From positions 682,001 to 746,000 of the forward strand of contig NZ_QRDP01000004.1 of the NCBI RefSeq assembly GCF_003385775.1: DNA of 64,000 nt, written 5' to 3'. Of this stretch, positions 27,611 through 35,904 are shown one piece after another. A program made the position numbers and the translations under genes. Each line of letters starts with the position of its first letter. Positions within the stretch are counted from its first letter, which is position 1. The DNA comes from Parasphingopyxis lamellibrachiae (GTDB taxonomy: Bacteria > Pseudomonadota > Alphaproteobacteria > Sphingomonadales > Sphingomonadaceae). The notes below the pieces were generated by a model. The model searched no databases. It was not told the origin of the DNA and saw only the letters and a list, made by a program, of their open reading frames with translations.

Positions 27611-28258
27611 ATGTCCGTTTCCGTCACAATCATCAGTGATACCCATGCGATGCACGGATCGCTGTCACTGCCGGGCGGCGATATCCTGATCCATTGCGGC
27701 GACATGCTCGATCTTTTCGATCGCGACGCGGCGGCGTTGACGGAACTCGACGACTGGTTCGGCCGACAAAACTACCCGAAGATCCTTGTCACCGGCGGCA
27801 ATCACGACCTTGCACTCGAGGCCGCGCTGGCGCGAACGCAACAGCCGTTTCGCAATGCGCGCTATATCCAGGACGAACGGCTCACCGTCGAAGGGTTGGA
27901 CATCTACGCTGCGCCCTGGGTACCAGAACTGGCAAGCCATGCTTTCTACCTAGACGAGGGCGCGCTGCGCGAAAAATGGGCGGCAATCCCTTCGGGCCTC
28001 GATATCCTGATCACCCATGTCCCGCCCGCCGGGATATTGGACCATTCGCGCCGCGGTCATTCGCATGGCTGTCCGCACTTGGCTGCCGAGATCGCGCGGA
28101 TCGCGCCGCGGCTCCATTGTTTCGGCCATGTGCATGCCAGCGCAGGCGAGTCCCACATTGGCGATACACTGTTCGTCAATGCGAGCTCGGCGATCAGCGG
28201 TGAACGCGCTGTGAGAGCGCCCTTCGTGCTGGAGGTTGAGCCGGATCGCCCGGCATAG
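27611..28258 (+). CDS. calcineurin-like metallophosphoesterase
   Basis: Predicted cytoplasmic phosphoesterase, 215 residues, of the MPPED-like subgroup. Metal ligands are seen in ISDTHAMHG (Asp9, His11), LIHCGDMLD, TGGNHD, LITHVPP and CFGHVHA, the full set expected. Natural substrate is unknown. It is 36 bases after the SDR gene, on the same strand. Confidence 0.87.
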   Translation: MSVSVTIISDTHAMHGSLSLPGGDILIHCGDMLDLFDRDAAALTELDDWFGRQNYPKILVTGGNHDLALEAALARTQQPFRNARYIQDERLTVEGLDIYAAPWVPELASHAFYLDEGALREKWAAIPSGLDILITHVPPAGILDHSRRGHSHGCPHLAAEIARIAPRLHCFGHVHASAGESHIGDTLFVNASSAISGERAVRAPFVLEVEPDRPA

Positions 28259-28338
28259 GTCCTTCTTCGCTGTTCGGAGATATTGGGGTTTCATCGCCGC
28301 CCGCCATTTCCTAAGCTTGCCTCGGGGGGGACGGTATC

Positions 28339-28824
28339 ATGATACGCATCATAAAAATCCTGCTCATAGTGAGCGTCGCATCTTGGGCGCTGCTGGGCGC
28401 GGTCGAGAATGTTGTCGACTGGGGCGGCACAACCGGAGCGGTAGCCGCGACCGTTTCCATGTCGACCTTTGAAGGCGGCGCGGAAAGCTGGAAGGCAACC
28501 TCGAGCGTTGCAGTTGTAACGACTGGCGCGCTGTTGATCCTGTTGGGCAAGCTCATCGCCGGGCTGTTCTGCCTGGCCGGGGCATGGCGGATGTGGTCGG
28601 CGCGCGCCAGCGATGCGGTGGCCTTCCAGAACGCGAAAGTCCTGGCTCTGGCCGGCTGCGGGACCGCTGTCCTCCTGCTTTTCGCGGGATGGATCGTGAT
28701 CGCCGAAACATGGTTCGAATTGTGGCGATCGGAGATGATGCGAGATTTGGCGCTCCAGTCAGCCTTCCGCTATGGCGCGATGATCGGGGTAATCGCCCTG
28801 ATTGTAGGTGCTCGCGACGACTAG
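28339..28824 (+). CDS. DUF2165-like small integral membrane protein
   Basis: A 161-residue protein with four hydrophobic segments (about residues 5-22, 58-82, 95-118 and 140-157). It resembles DUF2165, a family of predicted small membrane proteins with no assigned role. The segment GGAESWKATSSVAV, in the first loop, and RMWSARASDAVAFQNAK, in the second, are features I recall for that family. No active-site motif is visible. An 80-base gap separates it from the phosphoesterase gene. Confidence 0.72.
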   Translation: MIRIIKILLIVSVASWALLGAVENVVDWGGTTGAVAATVSMSTFEGGAESWKATSSVAVVTTGALLILLGKLIAGLFCLAGAWRMWSARASDAVAFQNAKVLALAGCGTAVLLLFAGWIVIAETWFELWRSEMMRDLALQSAFRYGAMIGVIALIVGARDD

Positions 28825-28853
28825 CCCTGGCGGACGGTAAGGAGACGCAGACA

Positions 28854-29297
28854 ATGCTGTTTTCCCGACTCAAGAAGCGACGTGATGCGAAAAAGCTCGT
28901 CTTGTCGAACCGGGTCAAAGAGTCTTTTCAGCGACTGGCAGGCCTTACCGGAGACGTTCACCGGGCCGTTGCGGCCTATCATGCAGCCGTCTTCCGCCGC
29001 TCCCCGCAGGCGCACACGCCGTCCCGAAGCGACGCTCTTGGCGATCTACTCACTGATCTTGAAGAAGCAGCCGACGACCAGGGAACCTGGTCTCGCGTGT
29101 TCGACGATCTTACGCTGACGCATTGCAACCGGGTGCGCCAGATAATGCGCGCGCGGGAAGAGCTGGAAAGCACCGCACCGCCAAGCAGGCATCTGGTCCG
29201 CCGCATCGAATGGCTGACCGAGCGAACGGAAAAGATCGGCCGGGACGTACAGCGCCTCGAACAGGACTATCGGAAGGCTGCCGAAACGGATGAATGA
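28854..29297 (+). CDS. hypothetical helical protein
   Basis: A 147-residue basic protein without signal or membrane segment. It begins MLFSRLKKRRDAKKLVLSNRVKESF and ends with a long predicted helix or coiled coil (RRIEWLTERTEKIGRDVQRLEQDYRKA). The frame is open upstream to 28584 inside the DUF2165 gene, but ATG 28854 with TAAGGAG about ten bases before it is the natural start. Family not recognised. Probably in the same transcript as the DUF2165 gene (29-base gap). Confidence 0.65.
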   Translation: MLFSRLKKRRDAKKLVLSNRVKESFQRLAGLTGDVHRAVAAYHAAVFRRSPQAHTPSRSDALGDLLTDLEEAADDQGTWSRVFDDLTLTHCNRVRQIMRAREELESTAPPSRHLVRRIEWLTERTEKIGRDVQRLEQDYRKAAETDE

Positions 29298-29324
29298 TCT
29301 GCCTTCTCGCGCGCATGCCGGATA

Positions 29325-29356
29325 TTGACGCAAGTGTATTAGTTATATAATACGCT
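29325..29356 (+). promoter_or_regulatory. promoter with palindromic operator upstream of the DUF4386 gene
   Basis: TTGACG (29325-29330) is followed by TATAAT (29346-29351, 15-base spacing) or TAATAC (29348-29353, 17). Arms AGTGTATTA (29333-29341) and TAATACGCT (29348-29356) form an inverted repeat with one mismatch and a 6-base centre. The palindrome covers the -10, as in GntR/YtrA- or PadR-type repressor sites. Confidence 0.5.
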
Positions 29357-29410
29357 TACACCCAACAGGAGCGGCAAGAGCCACCGCAATCGCACAGGTA
29401 GGATCGATCA

Positions 29411-30112
29411 ATGCAGTCTCCCCAAAGCTGGAATCCCCAAATATTGGGTCGGTCCGTCGGATGGACACTGATCGGCACCATCGTCATCGGCATTTTGTCG
29501 GCGCTGTTCGTCGTCCAGGGAATCGATATCAACCTGTCGGCAAATGTTGCCGCGGTTGCCGAAGCGATGCAGGACGCGGAGCTGCGGTTGCGGGCAAAGG
29601 CCTATGTCGCGCTGCTGTTGTTCAGCATGGAAATCTTCATCCTTGCCGGACTTTTCCTTTTGCTTCGCAAGGCGGGTGAGTTGTTAGCGAGCTGGAGCCT
29701 GTTCGTAGGGCTCACGGGATCCATTCTCTCCCTGCTCGGTGCGGTCCTGGCCCTGAACGGTGCCGAGATTTCGAGCGACCCCGCCTATACCAGCCTGGCC
29801 AGCGATACACAGCTCACACTATTGGGCCTGCAGGCAACGACCGACTATACGTCATTCCATCTCGGCCTTGTCCTTTCGAGCATCTCGAAGGCGGGCTTTT
29901 TTGCGCTGTTCCTCCGGTCCGGCCTGATTCCCCGGATCATCGCGGCATGGGGCCTGTTTGCCTCGGCATTCGTCGCCAGCACGATCGTCGCGCGCGATTT
30001 TATCCCGTTGCTCGGCAACGGCTCCATCACGGCTGCCTTCATGCTCTCCAACCTGATCGCACTGGTTTCGCTCGGGCTTTATCTGGGCATTCGCGGGGTT
30101 CGCGCCGCGTAA
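29411..30112 (+). CDS. DUF4386-domain membrane protein
   Basis: A 233-residue integral membrane protein with six hydrophobic segments and very short loops, matching the DUF4386 pattern (GWTLIGTIVIGILSALFVVQGI near the N-terminus, GLIPRIIAAWGLFAS in the second half). No enzymatic motif is seen. Function unknown. It has its own promoter region with a palindrome and no downstream partner on the same strand until the cytochrome gene 107 bases on. Confidence 0.75.
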   Translation: MQSPQSWNPQILGRSVGWTLIGTIVIGILSALFVVQGIDINLSANVAAVAEAMQDAELRLRAKAYVALLLFSMEIFILAGLFLLLRKAGELLASWSLFVGLTGSILSLLGAVLALNGAEISSDPAYTSLASDTQLTLLGLQATTDYTSFHLGLVLSSISKAGFFALFLRSGLIPRIIAAWGLFASAFVASTIVARDFIPLLGNGSITAAFMLSNLIALVSLGLYLGIRGVRAA

Positions 30113-30219
30113 TCTGGAGGGTCCGCAAACCGGCGCGGACAAGAGATCGCCAACTTACTAGCCCGGATGCGGCTTCATTTTGTTGACGCCGCGCCACAGC
30201 TGTTCGTAGACAAGCGGCT

Positions 30220-30615
30220 ATGGCCAAAACGCACCTTCTTTTCTCCCTGCCCCTGCTCCTTGCCAGCTGCGCCTCGATGGACGGGACGCAGGCCGTTGGC
30301 AGTGAATCTCCGGACCAGCCTGTCATACAGGCAGACACGTCACCGGCCGCAATGCGGGGAGCAGCTTTCGCGCAATCGCATTGTTCGCAATGCCATTCCA
30401 TTGAAGACGGCTTTTCCCCCAGGCCCGAATCTCCGTCGTTTGCACAGATCGTCAATACGCCCGGCCTCACCGATGAAACCCTGAATTATTGGCTGGAGAA
30501 TTCGCACAATTTTCCTGAAATAATGGACTTCACAATTGCGCCCGAACAGATCGACGATCTTGCGCAGTACATGCTGACGCTCAAAGACGAGGACTATCAA
30601 CCACCCGTCCAATAG
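30220..30615 (+). CDS. lipoprotein c-type cytochrome
   Basis: Small single-heme cytochrome c, 131 residues, predicted to be anchored to a membrane by lipid. The lipobox is LLASC with Cys17. The heme-binding motif is CSQCH (Cys55, Cys58, His59). A likely axial methionine is Met102 in FPEIMDFTI. The C-terminal helix IDDLAQYMLTLK is typical of cytochrome c domains. It could pass electrons in the periplasm, but no oxidase or dehydrogenase partner is adjacent. Confidence 0.85.
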   Translation: MAKTHLLFSLPLLLASCASMDGTQAVGSESPDQPVIQADTSPAAMRGAAFAQSHCSQCHSIEDGFSPRPESPSFAQIVNTPGLTDETLNYWLENSHNFPEIMDFTIAPEQIDDLAQYMLTLKDEDYQPPVQ

Positions 30616-30625
30616 ACGTGAACCT

Positions 30626-30644
30626 CGGTATGTCTGAGATACCG
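30626..30644. terminator. hairpin after the cytochrome gene
   Basis: CGGTAT-GTCTGAG-ATACCG starts 11 bases after the cytochrome stop. There is no T-run, so it may only stabilise the transcript end. It lies between convergent genes. Confidence 0.25.
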
Positions 30645-30734
30645 GCCAGATGCGGATTGCAGCCAAATCGCACCCGGATAGATTCAGGCGGTCGGTATCA
30701 CTCGCCCCCAATATCCGATTGACGGACCTTGCCG

Positions 30735-31949
30735 TTATTCGCCTGCCGGATGCTCGGCGGCTGCCTCTGTATCGATCGCCGCCTGCACAGCCCGGTAAAA
30801 GGCATTGCGACGCTCCCTTGGCTCCGGTCCCGACGCAATTGGCCAATTGCCATTGCTCGCGATCACCAGTCCACGCGCCGGATCGATAAAGATGCCCTGC
30901 CCGAAAATACCCTGGGCGGCGAAGCTGCCGTCGTCGAAGGTCCACCATTGATAACCATAGCCGCGGCCCGGCACGCCGAAATCGGCCTGGCGAGTACCGG
31001 CAGCGTCGAACCAGCCTTCCGGCACAACATGCTCATCGCCGATCATCCCGCCGCCCAGCACGAATAGCCCGAAGCGCGCATAGTCGCGCACGGTGGCCGA
31101 GATGCAGCAACCCGCAATCTCCGCGCCGCCAGCATTGACGATCCACTCCGCATCCTGCGCCATACCGAACCGCGACCAGATTTCCTGCGACAGATAGTCT
31201 GCGAGCGGCATACCGACCGCATTGGCCACAACCACCCCGATAAGGTTGGTTTCACCCGTATTATACTGCCAGCGCGTGCCAGGCTCAGCTTCGCTTTCCA
31301 GCGTGCGCATATAGGTGACAATGGGGTCCACGCCCGGTTCGGGGGTCACCTGGTTGAATAGCGAAACATCCGATTGCGGATCGGTATAGTCCTCGTTCCA
31401 GCGCACGCCCGAGGTCATGGTCAGCAGGTGGCGGACCGTCACCCCGTCATAGCCGCTCCCCGCAAGCTCCGGGATATAGTCGGTCACGAGAGAATCCAGC
31501 GACTGGATATGGCCGTCGACGATCGCCGCGCCGACCAGGCTCGATGTCAGCGATTTGGCGACCGAGAAGCTGGTCCAGCGCGTATCGACATCGGCGCCCA
31601 TCCTGTACCGTTCGGCCCGGACCCGACCATTGTGCAGGATCACGATTCCGGCCGCGCGCTGATCGGCCAGATAGTCGTCTAGCGTCCATTGTTCGCCGTT
31701 CCTCTCCCATGAGAGGTCGAGCTCGGGGCCGCGCGGCAGTTCCAGAAAATTCTCGCCGTTTGCGATCGTCCGGACCGGCGCCAGCTCCTCCATACGCGAA
31801 AAACCGTAGTCGCGCTGCGGCAGTGTCCACATCAGGATGTTGATATCGGTCGGAACGACGCTGTCCGCCGGCGCCGCCTCCTGCGCTGTCGCGGGGGCCG
31901 ACAGCATCAGGCCCAATGTTGCGGCCGCAGCCAGAATCCGTCTTTTCAT
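30735..31949 (-). CDS. exported serine hydrolase, beta-lactamase (class C)/EstB family
   Basis: Periplasmic serine hydrolase with the penicillin-binding fold, 404 residues. A Sec signal (to about residue 22, APATAQ) precedes the catalytic domain. Ser129-x-x-Lys132 is in TSFSVAKS, and a Tyr-Asn pair is Tyr229-Asn230 in WQYNTGETN. Many members are esterases or amidases rather than true beta-lactamases, so drug resistance should not be assumed. ATG 31949 follows AAGGGA. The frame stays open further upstream only as antisense of the cfa gene. It is downstream of cfa on the same strand (47-base gap). Confidence 0.87.
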   Translation of the reverse strand: MKRRILAAAATLGLMLSAPATAQEAAPADSVVPTDINILMWTLPQRDYGFSRMEELAPVRTIANGENFLELPRGPELDLSWERNGEQWTLDDYLADQRAAGIVILHNGRVRAERYRMGADVDTRWTSFSVAKSLTSSLVGAAIVDGHIQSLDSLVTDYIPELAGSGYDGVTVRHLLTMTSGVRWNEDYTDPQSDVSLFNQVTPEPGVDPIVTYMRTLESEAEPGTRWQYNTGETNLIGVVVANAVGMPLADYLSQEIWSRFGMAQDAEWIVNAGGAEIAGCCISATVRDYARFGLFVLGGGMIGDEHVVPEGWFDAAGTRQADFGVPGRGYGYQWWTFDDGSFAAQGIFGQGIFIDPARGLVIASNGNWPIASGPEPRERRNAFYRAVQAAIDTEAAAEHPAGE

Positions 31950-31996
31950 TGTCATCCCTTTTCTTCGGTTGCCCAATTCGTCATCCGGCGCCGGGT

Positions 31997-33295
31997 TCAG
32001 CCCGGGGCGGCGTTTCCCGGTTCCTCTTTCACCAGCGTCACCTGCGCGACATCGATGCCGCCCGCGCGGAAACCGCCCTCGCAATACATCAGATAGAAGC
32101 GCCACAAGGTGTGGAAGCGCTCGTCGAACCCGTCCGGAAGCGTTCCGGCCGCAACCGCCGCGTCGTAATTTTCGCGCCAGCGCCTGAGCGTTTCCGCATA
32201 ATGGAGGTGGTACCCCTTGCGCTCGGTCCATTGCAGCCCGGCATCCCGGGCCATGCGCGCAAAGCGCGTTTCTTCGATCAGCATCCCGCCCGGAAACACA
32301 TAGGTCTGGATGAAGTCGGCGCTCGCCGCATAGGCGTCGAACCCCTCTTCTTCGAGCGAAATCAGTTGCAGCGCCGCCTTGCCGCCGGGCTTCAGCCTGT
32401 CCGCAATGGTTTGCAGATAGGCTGGCCAATATTCCTGGCCCACAGCCTCTACCATTTCGACACTGGCAATCGCGTCGAATGTTCCCTCGACATCGCGGTA
32501 ATCGACCAGTTCGACCTTCGCCGTGCGCTCGACCCCTGCTTTGGCAAGCCGCTTTTCGGCATACGCCTTTTGCTCGGTGGAAAGCGTTATGCCGGTGACG
32601 GTGACGCCATACTCCGGAGCCGCAACCTCCATGAGGCCGCCCCAGCCACAACCGATTTCGAGCAGCGTATCGCCGGGCTTCAGATCGAGCCGGTCGAGCA
32701 GTTTGCGGACCTTGCGGTGCTGAGCTTCGGCCAGCGACTCCTCGGCTGAGAGCGGGTCGATATAGATCGCGCTCGAATAGGCCATCGTTTCATCGAGCCA
32801 GGCGGCGTAAAAATCGTTGCCGAGATCGTAATGCGCTTCGATATTCTTGCGGGCATTGCTGCGGGTATTCTTCCGCTGGGTGTGCGCAAGCAGGTTGCGC
32901 ATGCGGGCGGCCCCCTTGGCGCGCGCCACATTGCCCAGCGTCTTCCGGTTGGCGACGAACAGCTCGAACAGTTTCTCCGGTGCCGCGCTGTCCCACTCGC
33001 CTTCGGCATAGCCGCGATACCAGCCCACGGATCCCGACGTCATGAGGCGGATAAGCGGGCGCCAGCTTTTCAGTTCGATGTGCGCCGATACGCCTGGTTC
33101 GCGATTTCCCAGCATGCGCGTCTTGCCATCGGGGAGTTTCGCCTCGAGCGAGCCAGCCATGAGGCCGGCGTCGATGCGGTTCAGCAATTTATGAAAACCC
33201 GGTGCGGACAGGCGCGTAAACCAGGACGATCCGGTAGAAAAACCGCGATCGGCTTTTAGCAAATGTTCGCCCCGTGATGACGGACTGCTCGCCAT
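31997..33295 (-). CDS. cfa: cyclopropane-fatty-acyl-phospholipid synthase
   Basis: SAM-dependent enzyme that converts unsaturated acyl chains in membrane phospholipids to cyclopropane form. The SAM loop is LLEIGCGWGG at residues 211-220. The preceding NIEAHYDLGNDFYAAWLDETMAYSS and the late FIQTYVFPGGML are family hallmarks. Length 432. It stands between photolyase (upstream, 70 bases) and the serine hydrolase. Photolyase-cfa pairs are known in light-stress loci of other alphaproteobacteria, so a shared membrane/DNA photo-oxidative role is possible. Confidence 0.93.
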   Translation of the reverse strand: MASSPSSRGEHLLKADRGFSTGSSWFTRLSAPGFHKLLNRIDAGLMAGSLEAKLPDGKTRMLGNREPGVSAHIELKSWRPLIRLMTSGSVGWYRGYAEGEWDSAAPEKLFELFVANRKTLGNVARAKGAARMRNLLAHTQRKNTRSNARKNIEAHYDLGNDFYAAWLDETMAYSSAIYIDPLSAEESLAEAQHRKVRKLLDRLDLKPGDTLLEIGCGWGGLMEVAAPEYGVTVTGITLSTEQKAYAEKRLAKAGVERTAKVELVDYRDVEGTFDAIASVEMVEAVGQEYWPAYLQTIADRLKPGGKAALQLISLEEEGFDAYAASADFIQTYVFPGGMLIEETRFARMARDAGLQWTERKGYHLHYAETLRRWRENYDAAVAAGTLPDGFDERFHTLWRFYLMYCEGGFRAGGIDVAQVTLVKEEPGNAAPG

Positions 33296-33365
33296 ATCCC
33301 CTCCTGCGCTGTCTTATGGCCCAGATTCATTGTTTATTGCAACGGTTTCAGATCGCCGTAACGGC

Positions 33366-34760
33366 CTAGTTTTTCACCTCTCGATAGGCGTCCAGCGCCC
33401 GCTCGCGCGCTGCCCTGTGGCCGATGATCTTGGCGGGATAATCCTTCGGCTTGCAGCCGTGCGCTTCCGGGTCGTGAACATAAGGGTCGTCGAGATCGGC
33501 AAGCTCGGGAACCCAGCGGCGGATATAGTCGCCCGCTCCGAATTTTTCCGACTGGCTGAGCGGCGCCATGATCCGAACGAACATGTTGGAATCGACGCCC
33601 GTGCCGGCGGTCCATTGCCAGTTGGTCGCGTTCGATCCGTAATCGGCATCGACCAGCGTGTCCCAGAACCAGCGCTCGCCCTCGCGCCAGTCGATGAGAA
33701 GGTGCTTCACGAGAAAGCTCGCCGCAATCATCCGCACCCGGTTGTGCATCCAGCCCGTCGCCCAGAGCTCCCGCATCCCGGCATCGACAATCGGGTAGCC
33801 GGTGCGCCCCTCGCACCAGCGATCGAAATCGTCGCGTACCGCAGATGAACGAAAGTCGCGCCAGGGAAATGCATCAAACTGGTCGCGATAGCCCGTGCGC
33901 CCATAGTCGGGGAACTGGCGGATGACATTCTGCGCATAATCCCGCCATGCCAGCTCTTTCTGAAAGATTGTGACGTCACGGCCCCGCCCCGATACCCGGT
34001 GCCAGACATAAGTGGGCGATACTTCGCCAAAATGAAGGTGGGGAGAGAGCCGCGAAGTCCCGGCTTCCGAAGGCAGGTTGCGACGATCGTCATAGCTTGT
34101 CGCCCGGTCGATAAAGGCATCGACGTTGCGCCGCGCGCCCTCCTCGCCCGGTGTCCAGTGATCGGCAAAACCGACTGCCCAGTCGGGGTTGGAGGGCGTC
34201 AGCTCCCAATCGTCCAGAGTGTCGCTCTCCGGCCATTGGTCCGGCGCGTCGATCGTCTGCGGCGTCCGTACGGGCTCGCCCGGCGGCATGTGCTCGCGCA
34301 GTGCCTTCCAGAAGGGCGTGTAGATCTTGTAGGGGGTGCCGCTACCGGTCGTGACCGAGCCCGGCGGCATCAGATAGTTGCCGTCATGAAGGCACAGACC
34401 GACGCCGTCCGGTAATCTTGTCTTCAAGTCTCGCTCTGCGTTACGCCACCACGGTTCGTAATGGCGGAGCGCGTGAATTTGGGACGCCCCTGTAGAATCC
34501 GCTATCTCAGCCAGAATGTCAGCACTCACACCGCGCCGCAGGATCAATCGCGACCCCTTGTCCCGCAAACTCGCATCGAGCGAAACCAGCGAATGATGGA
34601 GCCACCAGCGAGAGGCCGCGCCCATTTTGCGGTGTTTCGGCGTTTCGTCATCAAGGATATAGGCCGGGATAACCGGCCCGCGCGACGCCGCTTCGGCAAG
34701 CGCCGCCTGATCTGACAAGCGCAAGCCGCGCCGAAACCAGACGATCGCGGGTGATGTCAT
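33366..34760 (-). CDS. phrB: deoxyribodipyrimidine photolyase (class I CPD type)
   Basis: Flavoenzyme that splits UV-induced pyrimidine dimers with blue light. The N-terminal antenna domain begins IVWFRRGLRLSDQAALAEA. The FAD domain has TSRLSPHLHFGEVSP, ELAWRDYAQNV, GYPIVDAGMRELWATGWMHNR and the DADYGSNATNWQWTAG block typical of CPD photolyases. Length 464. It is 33 bases after korB on the same strand. A (6-4) photolyase or cryptochrome is less likely because no Fe-S cysteines are seen. Confidence 0.94.
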   Translation of the reverse strand: MTSPAIVWFRRGLRLSDQAALAEAASRGPVIPAYILDDETPKHRKMGAASRWWLHHSLVSLDASLRDKGSRLILRRGVSADILAEIADSTGASQIHALRHYEPWWRNAERDLKTRLPDGVGLCLHDGNYLMPPGSVTTGSGTPYKIYTPFWKALREHMPPGEPVRTPQTIDAPDQWPESDTLDDWELTPSNPDWAVGFADHWTPGEEGARRNVDAFIDRATSYDDRRNLPSEAGTSRLSPHLHFGEVSPTYVWHRVSGRGRDVTIFQKELAWRDYAQNVIRQFPDYGRTGYRDQFDAFPWRDFRSSAVRDDFDRWCEGRTGYPIVDAGMRELWATGWMHNRVRMIAASFLVKHLLIDWREGERWFWDTLVDADYGSNATNWQWTAGTGVDSNMFVRIMAPLSQSEKFGAGDYIRRWVPELADLDDPYVHDPEAHGCKPKDYPAKIIGHRAARERALDAYREVKN

Positions 34761-34793
34761 GTCACCACATTGTCCGACAGGCAGAAACCCCGG

Positions 34794-35810
34794 CTATTTG
34801 CCTACTTTCCAGGTCTGTCCATGCTCGATCAGCGCCTGGAGGTCGTCCGACTTGCCTTCCGAGGCTGCCGCATTCTGCTCCATCACCGCGCCATCGAAAG
34901 TCGGGCGAGGATCGTCGTAGATCACGCCCAGCGCCATCGGATAGTCTCCGAACGGCATTTCGACGAGCATATTGGCAAGCGCGCGGTTGGTCTGGTCGTG
35001 ACGCAGCACACCGGCGGCTTCCCAGTCGCCGTCGGCCACATCGACTACCCGGGCGCCGAACAGCGCGGGATCCATCGCAATGCCCTTGGTGCCATTGGCG
35101 AAAAGCAGCGGTTCGCCATGCTCTACCCAAAGCTGCGTATCGGGCGCTGTCTTCTTGTCCGTAAAGTCCGAGAACACATCTTCATTATAGACGATACAGT
35201 TTTGAAATATTTCGACAAAAGCTGTGCCTTCATGGGCGTATGCCGCCTTGAACGCGTCCGTCAGCTTCTTGTTGACATCGATGCCGCGCGCAACGAAACG
35301 CGCGCCGGATCCAAGCGCGAACGCACAGGGATTTACCGGGCGGTCGACCGAGCCGAATGGCGTGGAGGGACTGCGCGTGCCGGGCCGTGATGTCGGCGAA
35401 TATTGGCCCTTGGTCAGCCCGTAAATCTCATTGTTGAACAGCAGCACCTGGCAATCGAGGTTGCGGCGCAACAGATGGAGCATATGGTTGCCGCCGATCG
35501 ACAGGCCGTCGCCATCGCCGGTCACCAGCCAGACATCCAGCTCGGGGTTGGCCAGCTTGACGCCAGTCGCCACGGTCGGCGCACGTCCATGGATCGTGTG
35601 GAACCCGTATGTTTCCATATAATAGGGAAAGCGCGAGGAGCAGCCGATGCCGGAAACGAACACGGTATTGGCCGGGTCTGCGCCAAGCTGCGGCATGGTC
35701 CGCTGTACGGCTTTCAGGATGGCATAGTCGCCGCAACCGGGGCACCAGCGCACTTCCTGATCGGTTTCCCAGTCCTTGAGCGTCGTTGTGACGGGGGTCA
35801 TGTCGTTCAT
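34794..35810 (-). CDS. korB: 2-oxoacid:ferredoxin oxidoreductase, beta subunit
   Basis: TPP- and Fe-S-binding subunit that, with KorA, oxidises 2-oxoglutarate or a similar 2-oxoacid to the acyl-CoA, reducing ferredoxin. The cluster cysteines are Cys23 and Cys26 in RWCPGCGDYA, one in SGIGCSSRF and one in FQNCIVYNED. The TPP motif includes VTGDGDGLSIGGNH. Length 338. It begins 10 bases after the stop of a 27-residue membrane peptide; its ribosome site (GAGGG) includes that stop codon. The exact 2-oxoacid is inferred by family. Confidence 0.93.
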   Translation of the reverse strand: MNDMTPVTTTLKDWETDQEVRWCPGCGDYAILKAVQRTMPQLGADPANTVFVSGIGCSSRFPYYMETYGFHTIHGRAPTVATGVKLANPELDVWLVTGDGDGLSIGGNHMLHLLRRNLDCQVLLFNNEIYGLTKGQYSPTSRPGTRSPSTPFGSVDRPVNPCAFALGSGARFVARGIDVNKKLTDAFKAAYAHEGTAFVEIFQNCIVYNEDVFSDFTDKKTAPDTQLWVEHGEPLLFANGTKGIAMDPALFGARVVDVADGDWEAAGVLRHDQTNRALANMLVEMPFGDYPMALGVIYDDPRPTFDGAVMEQNAAASEGKSDDLQALIEHGQTWKVGK

Positions 35811-35820
35811 CGGATTTCCC

Positions 35821-35904
35821 TCAGCTCCACAGCATGTAAATTACGGCGAGGATCACAATCAGCATCCCGACCAGAGGCAATACGCTTTTCGGCTTGTCAT
35901 CCAT
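35821..35904 (-). CDS. 27-residue single-span membrane peptide between korA and korB
   Basis: A short reading frame that standard gene callers would miss. Its ATG (35904-35902) overlaps the end of korA by 8 bases, and its TGA (35823-35821) forms part of the korB ribosome site GAGGG. The product is hydrophilic for residues 1-7 (MDDKPKS) and hydrophobic for about 8-26 (VLPLVGMLIVILAVIYMLW), a clear transmembrane helix with N-terminal charges. The tight coupling on both sides suggests it is translated with KorA and KorB and may anchor or regulate the complex. No homolog search was possible. Confidence 0.7.
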   Translation of the reverse strand: MDDKPKSVLPLVGMLIVILAVIYMLWS

